Part shown: one piece after another, positions 13,905 through 16,903 of the stretch
How the letters are laid out: every line of letters starts with the position of its first letter
Numbering within the stretch: the stretch's first letter is position 1
NCBI GenBank assembly: GCA_009469665.1
Contig: SSTB01000174.1
Span: 1 to 16,903, forward strand
Direction of reading: 5' to 3'
Source: Azonexaceae bacterium
GTDB lineage: Bacteria > Pseudomonadota > Gammaproteobacteria > Burkholderiales > Rhodocyclaceae
Length of the DNA: 16,903 bases
Position numbers and translations under genes: made by a program
Notes under the pieces: generated by a model
The model's input: the letters and a program-made list of their open reading frames with translations, nothing else
Told to the model about the DNA's origin: nothing
Databases searched by the model: none

Positions 13905-13933
13905 ATTATACGCCACCCGGCCCCTACTTTGAA
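13905..13933 (-). promoter_or_regulatory. Sigma70-type promoter of petABC
   Basis: The minus strand has -35 TTCAAA (13928-13933, 4 of 6 matches), a 17-bp spacer, and a perfect -10 TATAAT (13905-13910). It lies between recR and petA and predicts a start near 13898 with a leader of about 45 nt. Confidence 0.75.
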
Positions 13934-13947
13934 GCCATCGGACGCTC

Positions 13948-14550
13948 TCAGGACACGCAGGCGCGCCGCTCGCGCAGGGCCTGCGCCAAGGTACCGCTAT
14001 CCACATACTCCAACTCACCGCCCACCGGAACCCCACGGGCAATGCGCGTCACACCAATCCCTGCAGGTTTGAGGAGGGCTGTAAGGTAGTGCGCCGTCGC
14101 TTCTCCCTCATTGGTAAAATTCGTGGCGAGGATGACTTCCCGGACAATTCCGTCCCGGGCACGGGCAAGGAGTCGTTCAAGTCCGAGGTCTCGCGCTCCG
14201 ATTCCTTCCATGGGCGAAAGGCGACCCATGATGACGTAATAGAGCCCCCCATAGGCATGGGTCTGCTCCATCATGTTCATATCTACCGGGGACTCAACGA
14301 CACAGAGCAGGCTCCCATCGCGCCGTGGCGAAGCACAGAGCGCGCATACCGTCGCCTCGGCGAAGTTGTTGCAAAGCTCGCAGTGCCGCAGGGCCTCCAG
14401 GGATGCAAGAAGCGCATCCCCAAGCTCCCGCGCCCCGCTCCGATCCCGTTGCAGCAGGTGGAAAGCCATGCGCTGGGCCGATTTCGGACCGACACCCGGC
14501 AAGCAGCGCAGGGCCTCGATCAAGCGCTCGAGGCTTGAGGGAACGCCCAC
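13948..14550 (-). CDS. recR: Recombination mediator RecR
   Basis: RecF-pathway protein that, with RecO, loads RecA at gaps. Length 200 aa, the normal size. Seen: a helix-hairpin-helix region ([20 protein letters not shown]), a four-cysteine zinc finger (Cys57, Cys60, Cys69, Cys72), and a Toprim domain ([33 protein letters not shown]). The start is a GTG at 14550, 3 nt after the ybaB stop, with no good ribosome site of its own, so translation is likely coupled to ybaB. It is last in dnaX-ybaB-recR. No terminator is evident before the petA promoter. Confidence 0.96.
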   Translation of the reverse strand: MGVPSSLERLIEALRCLPGVGPKSAQRMAFHLLQRDRSGARELGDALLASLEALRHCELCNNFAEATVCALCASPRRDGSLLCVVESPVDMNMMEQTHAYGGLYYVIMGRLSPMEGIGARDLGLERLLARARDGIVREVILATNFTNEGEATAHYLTALLKPAGIGVTRIARGVPVGGELEYVDSGTLAQALRERRACVS

Positions 14551-14553
14551 GGA

Positions 14554-14877
14554 TCAGAAGGGAAGCTTGAAGCCCGGCGGAAGATTCAGCCCGGCAGTGA
14601 ACCCGGCCATCTTTTCCTGGGTGAGTGCCTCACCTCGGCGTACCGCGTCGTTGACGGCCGCAGCCACCAGGTCTTCGAGCATCTCCCGGTCTTCTAGAAC
14701 CGACGGATCGATGCTCACCCGCCGGACATCGTGGGCACAGGTCATCACCACCTTAACCATGCCCGCGCCGGCCTGACCTTCGATCTCGGTCTGGGCCAAC
14801 TGCTCCTGGGCCCGTTTCATGTTCTCCTGCATCATCTGGGCTTGCTTCATCAGCCCAGCGATTCCGCCTTTCATCAT
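14554..14877 (-). CDS. ybaB: YbaB/EbfC family nucleoid-associated protein
   Basis: A small dimeric DNA-binding protein of 107 aa, the usual family length. Seen: Met/Gln-rich helices at the N-terminus ([27 protein letters not shown]), the [25 protein letters not shown] strand region, and a glycine/proline-rich C-terminus ([12 protein letters not shown]). GGAG lies 8 nt before ATG 14877; a second ATG is at 14874. It sits between dnaX (13-nt gap) and recR (3-nt gap), the position it keeps across many bacterial phyla. Confidence 0.95.
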   Translation of the reverse strand: MMKGGIAGLMKQAQMMQENMKRAQEQLAQTEIEGQAGAGMVKVVMTCAHDVRRVSIDPSVLEDREMLEDLVAAAVNDAVRRGEALTQEKMAGFTAGLNLPPGFKLPF

Positions 14878-14890
14878 TTATTTGGCTCCG

Positions 14891-16546
14891 TCAGAAAAGG
14901 GGTTTGATTGAGGACTCGACCAGCGTCGCATCGAGGGTTTCGAGGGCTTCAAGGACAAAACTGTCGCTTTCGATGGCAGCTACCGCCCGCCCCTGGCGTT
15001 CAACCCTCTCCCGCTGTGCGCTTGCGGCGGGCGTGGCAGATTCGACGGCTGCCACTTCGATCCGCAGGGCCATGGGCCGCGCGAAATGCTCGCCAAGGGC
15101 TTGCTGAACTTTGTCCTGTGCAGGCTTCATGAGCAGATGCCGCTGCTCGGGCGGGAGGCGCAACAAGCACGCAGCGGGACCCAATTCGCGGAGTTCGCAC
15201 TGCTGTGCAAGTTCCCTTGCCATCCCGCTGATTGGCAATTGAGCGACGATCTGAGGCCAGGAGGACTCGCCCTCGCCCGGATCGACGGGATGCACGCCCC
15301 CAGGACCGGCCGGGGCAACCTGAACCACCTTTGCAAACGCTGACGGAACCGGCACTGATCCGGCACTCCCTCCGGCCATCGCCTCGGCGCGTTGCCCCCC
15401 CCGGGACACCGCAGCCTCGCGCCGAACGGAGGCCGTAACCGCGAGCACGCGCTGTTCCGCGCTCTCTGGCCGAAAGGCAAAAAGGCGCAGCAAGGTCATC
15501 AGAAACCCTGCTTGGTCGTCTGGCGCCAGGCCCAATTCATTTCGCCCGACCACCACGATCTGATAGGCCAATTGGACGAACTCGGGATCCAGTAAAGACG
15601 CCAACTGAATTAGTCGCGCCCTTTCCGGCTCTTCGTCAGGCACGGCTCCCGGTGCAAGCTGGGCGACCTGAATGCGGGTGAGAAGCGACGCCAGTTCATG
15701 CAGCGCTGATGAAAAAGAGAGGCTGCGCAGCCCCATTTGGTCAGCCACATGAATCAGGCCCTCGGCGTTGCCATCGACAAGCATTTCGAGAATGCGGAAG
15801 AGGTAGTCGAGGTCCACCGTGCCGAGCATTTCCCGTACCGGGCCGGCTTCAACCTTGCCGGCACCATGGGCGATCGCCTGATCGAGCAACGACAAGGCAT
15901 CCCGCATGCTTCCTGAAGCCGATCGAGCAATCAACTGCAGGGCAGGAAGATCGTGCTCGACACCTTCAGCCTCGAGAATACGGCCGAGATGCCCAACGAT
16001 GGCCGCCGGAGGCATCTGCTTGAGATTGAACTGAAGGCACCGGGAGAGGACGGTCACCGGAATCTTCTGGGGATCGGTCGTGGCCAGAATGAATTTGACG
16101 TGCTCAGGGGGCTCCTCCAAGGTCTTCAACATGGCATTGAAGGCGGAATTCGACAACATATGTACTTCGTCGATCACATACACCTTGAAGCGCCCACGGG
16201 TAGGCGCATAAACAGCGTTCTCCAGCAACTGCCGCATCTCGTCAACCTTGGTATTGGTCGCTGCATCGACCTCCAAAAGATCTACGAAACGCCCGCCGTC
16301 GATCTCTTCGCAGGCCGAACACCGACCACAAGGCTGCGCGGAAATACCAGCTTCGCAATTCAGGGATTTGGCCAGGATGCGCGCCAAAGTGGTCTTGCCG
16401 ACCCCGCGCGTACCGGTGAAGAGATAGGCGTGATGCAATCGCCCTTCTCCGAGGGCGTGCGAAAGCGCCCGTATAACATGCTCCTGCCCGACCAAGGTGG
16501 CAAAATTGCGCGGCCGCCACTTGCGGGCGAGAACCTGATAGCTCAT
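14891..16546 (-). CDS. dnaX: DNA polymerase III subunits gamma/tau
   Basis: Clamp-loader ATPase of 551 aa. Seen: the canonical start MSYQVLARKWRPRNF, Walker A GTRGVGKT (45-52), zinc-module cysteines 64, 73, 76 and 79, Walker B VIDEVH (124-129), and the sensor region LATTDPQKIPVTVLSRC. The clamp-loader collar runs to about residue 360, then a low-complexity linker (about 380-425) leads to a C-terminal tau domain (SSWPQIVAQLPISGMARELAQQC...). The tau region is shorter than in E. coli. An 8-G run (15395-15402) lies in the linker but neither shifted frame stops early, so I see no evidence for a programmed frameshift making gamma. The gene follows ffs by about 47 bp and heads dnaX-ybaB-recR. Confidence 0.97.
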   Translation of the reverse strand: MSYQVLARKWRPRNFATLVGQEHVIRALSHALGEGRLHHAYLFTGTRGVGKTTLARILAKSLNCEAGISAQPCGRCSACEEIDGGRFVDLLEVDAATNTKVDEMRQLLENAVYAPTRGRFKVYVIDEVHMLSNSAFNAMLKTLEEPPEHVKFILATTDPQKIPVTVLSRCLQFNLKQMPPAAIVGHLGRILEAEGVEHDLPALQLIARSASGSMRDALSLLDQAIAHGAGKVEAGPVREMLGTVDLDYLFRILEMLVDGNAEGLIHVADQMGLRSLSFSSALHELASLLTRIQVAQLAPGAVPDEEPERARLIQLASLLDPEFVQLAYQIVVVGRNELGLAPDDQAGFLMTLLRLFAFRPESAEQRVLAVTASVRREAAVSRGGQRAEAMAGGSAGSVPVPSAFAKVVQVAPAGPGGVHPVDPGEGESSWPQIVAQLPISGMARELAQQCELRELGPAACLLRLPPEQRHLLMKPAQDKVQQALGEHFARPMALRIEVAAVESATPAASAQRERVERQGRAVAAIESDSFVLEALETLDATLVESSIKPLF

Positions 16547-16593
16547 GTCCCTAGTCCGACATCAAAGCGGGAAGCAGTTTGAAAAATGGAAAT

Positions 16594-16689
16594 GGCGAGC
16601 CTAACCCCCGGCACTTGCAGTCAATGGCTGTGGCTGCTTCCTTCCGGACCTGACCAGATTCACCACCCTGCAATGCGGGGAGACCCGCC
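16594..16689 (-). ncRNA. ffs: 4.5S signal recognition particle RNA
   Basis: RNA partner of Ffh in co-translational targeting. The minus strand contains the conserved domain IV core GGUCAGGUCCGGAAGGAA followed by GCAGCC (within 16632-16655), including the GGAA tetraloop and asymmetric loop. The flanking arms fold back: the 5' end GGCGGGUCU pairs with the 3' end GGCUCGCC, and UUGCAG near 16670 pairs with CUGCAAG near 16615. Length about 96 nt, a small bacterial SRP RNA without an Alu domain. A T-rich stretch follows the 3' end. Ends are estimated from the outer helix. Confidence 0.93.
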
Positions 16690-16696
16690 AGCGAGG

Positions 16697-16725
16697 ATTC
16701 TAGCACAGCATGGCGGTCGAATTTC
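16697..16725 (-). promoter_or_regulatory. Extended -10 promoter of ffs
   Basis: The minus strand has TGC-TAGAAT (-10 hexamer at 16697-16702, 5 of 6, with an extended TGn) and a poor -35 (GAAATT at 16720-16725, 17-bp spacing). The predicted start falls at about 16690, agreeing with the 5' end set by the RNA fold. The discriminator (CCTCGC) is GC-rich, as in growth-rate-controlled stable RNA promoters. Confidence 0.65.
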
Positions 16726-16763
16726 CCTGGGCCGCCCGAATGCTTTGTGTTTTTCTAAAATGC

Positions 16764-16798
16764 GAAACCCCCTCGAGCGTTGAGCTGGAGGGGGTTTC
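16764..16798 (-). terminator. rRNA operon terminator
   Basis: An 11-bp stem (16764-16774 with 16788-16798; GAAACCCCCTC/GAGGGGGTTTC) lies 9 nt after the 5S 3' end. On the minus strand T-rich sequence follows (TTTCGCATTTT). Confidence 0.88.
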
Positions 16799-16807
16799 TG
16801 TATGGGA

Positions 16808-16903
16808 GCCTGGCGATGACCTACTTTCTCACACGGGGTGTGCAATATCATCGGCGCGGTTTCGTTTCACGGTCCTGTTCGGGAAGGGAAGGGGTGGGTC
16901 CGA
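16808..16903 (-). rRNA. rrf: 5S ribosomal RNA, 3' part (5' end beyond window)
   Basis: The minus strand contains the 5S signatures CCCACCCCUUCCC, CCCGAACAGGACCGUGAAAC, CGCCGAUGAUA, and the 3' closing strand GUAGGUCAUCGCCAGGC. About 96 nt are visible, and roughly the first 20 nt lie right of the window. It implies an rRNA operon upstream on this strand. The sequence style (GACCGUGAAACGA, AUGAUA) is betaproteobacterial. Confidence 0.96.

Noticed and set aside
15395..15402. Run of eight G (minus strand) in the dnaX linker as a frameshift site for the gamma subunit
   Set aside because: Both shifted frames stay open for roughly 90 codons or more, so no short gamma-like product would result, and no slippery A-rich heptamer with a stem-loop is present.
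1..16903. Mobile elements, CRISPR arrays, tRNA genes
   Set aside because: No transposase, integrase, regularly spaced repeats or tRNA-like cloverleaf was seen on either strand.

Overview
The window looks like betaproteobacterial chromosome, most plausibly Rhodocyclales or a close relative. The evidence is the GC-rich coding sequence, the petABC-sspAB gene order, the cytochrome b Qo motif PVWY, and a 5S rRNA of betaproteobacterial type. This is inferred from gene content and recognised sequences; no database search was run. Every supported gene lies on the minus strand, so the biological order runs from high to low coordinates. I saw no mobile elements, CRISPR arrays or tRNAs.

Right end (16.9 to 13.9 kb): the 3' part of a 5S rRNA and its terminator, then the 4.5S SRP RNA gene (ffs) with its own extended -10 promoter, then dnaX-ybaB-recR. 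The order scRNA/ffs, dnaX, ybaB, recR is an old conserved housekeeping block. Next (13.9 to 11.2 kb) is petA-petB-petC for the cytochrome bc1 complex, with a sigma70-type promoter and a palindrome over the predicted start site, ending at a hairpin. After that come sspA and sspB (11.1 to 10.1 kb).

Left part (10.1 kb to 1): a nitrate assimilation region in three transcription units: nasA-ybiB, nirB-nirD-nirC, and narK (cut by the window edge). A fused PP2C phosphatase/Ser-Thr kinase gene sits between nirC and narK. NarK would import nitrate, NasA reduce it to nitrite, NirBD reduce nitrite to ammonium, and the FNT channel move nitrite. The kinase/phosphatase is presumably a signalling partner of unknown target.

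The strongest non-coding signal is that all three nitrate units carry a near-perfect sigma54 -24/-12 promoter. Each has an NtrC-like dyad (CGCACC on the plus strand, then 5 bp, then a GGTGCA-like half) centred 75-76 bp upstream of the conserved -12 C. Two of the three also have an IHF-like site between them. The region therefore reads as a compact nitrogen-limitation regulon with one repeated promoter architecture. The nirB transcript has a long leader with several hairpins. The kinase/phosphatase gene has no promoter I can see and begins immediately after the nirC terminator.
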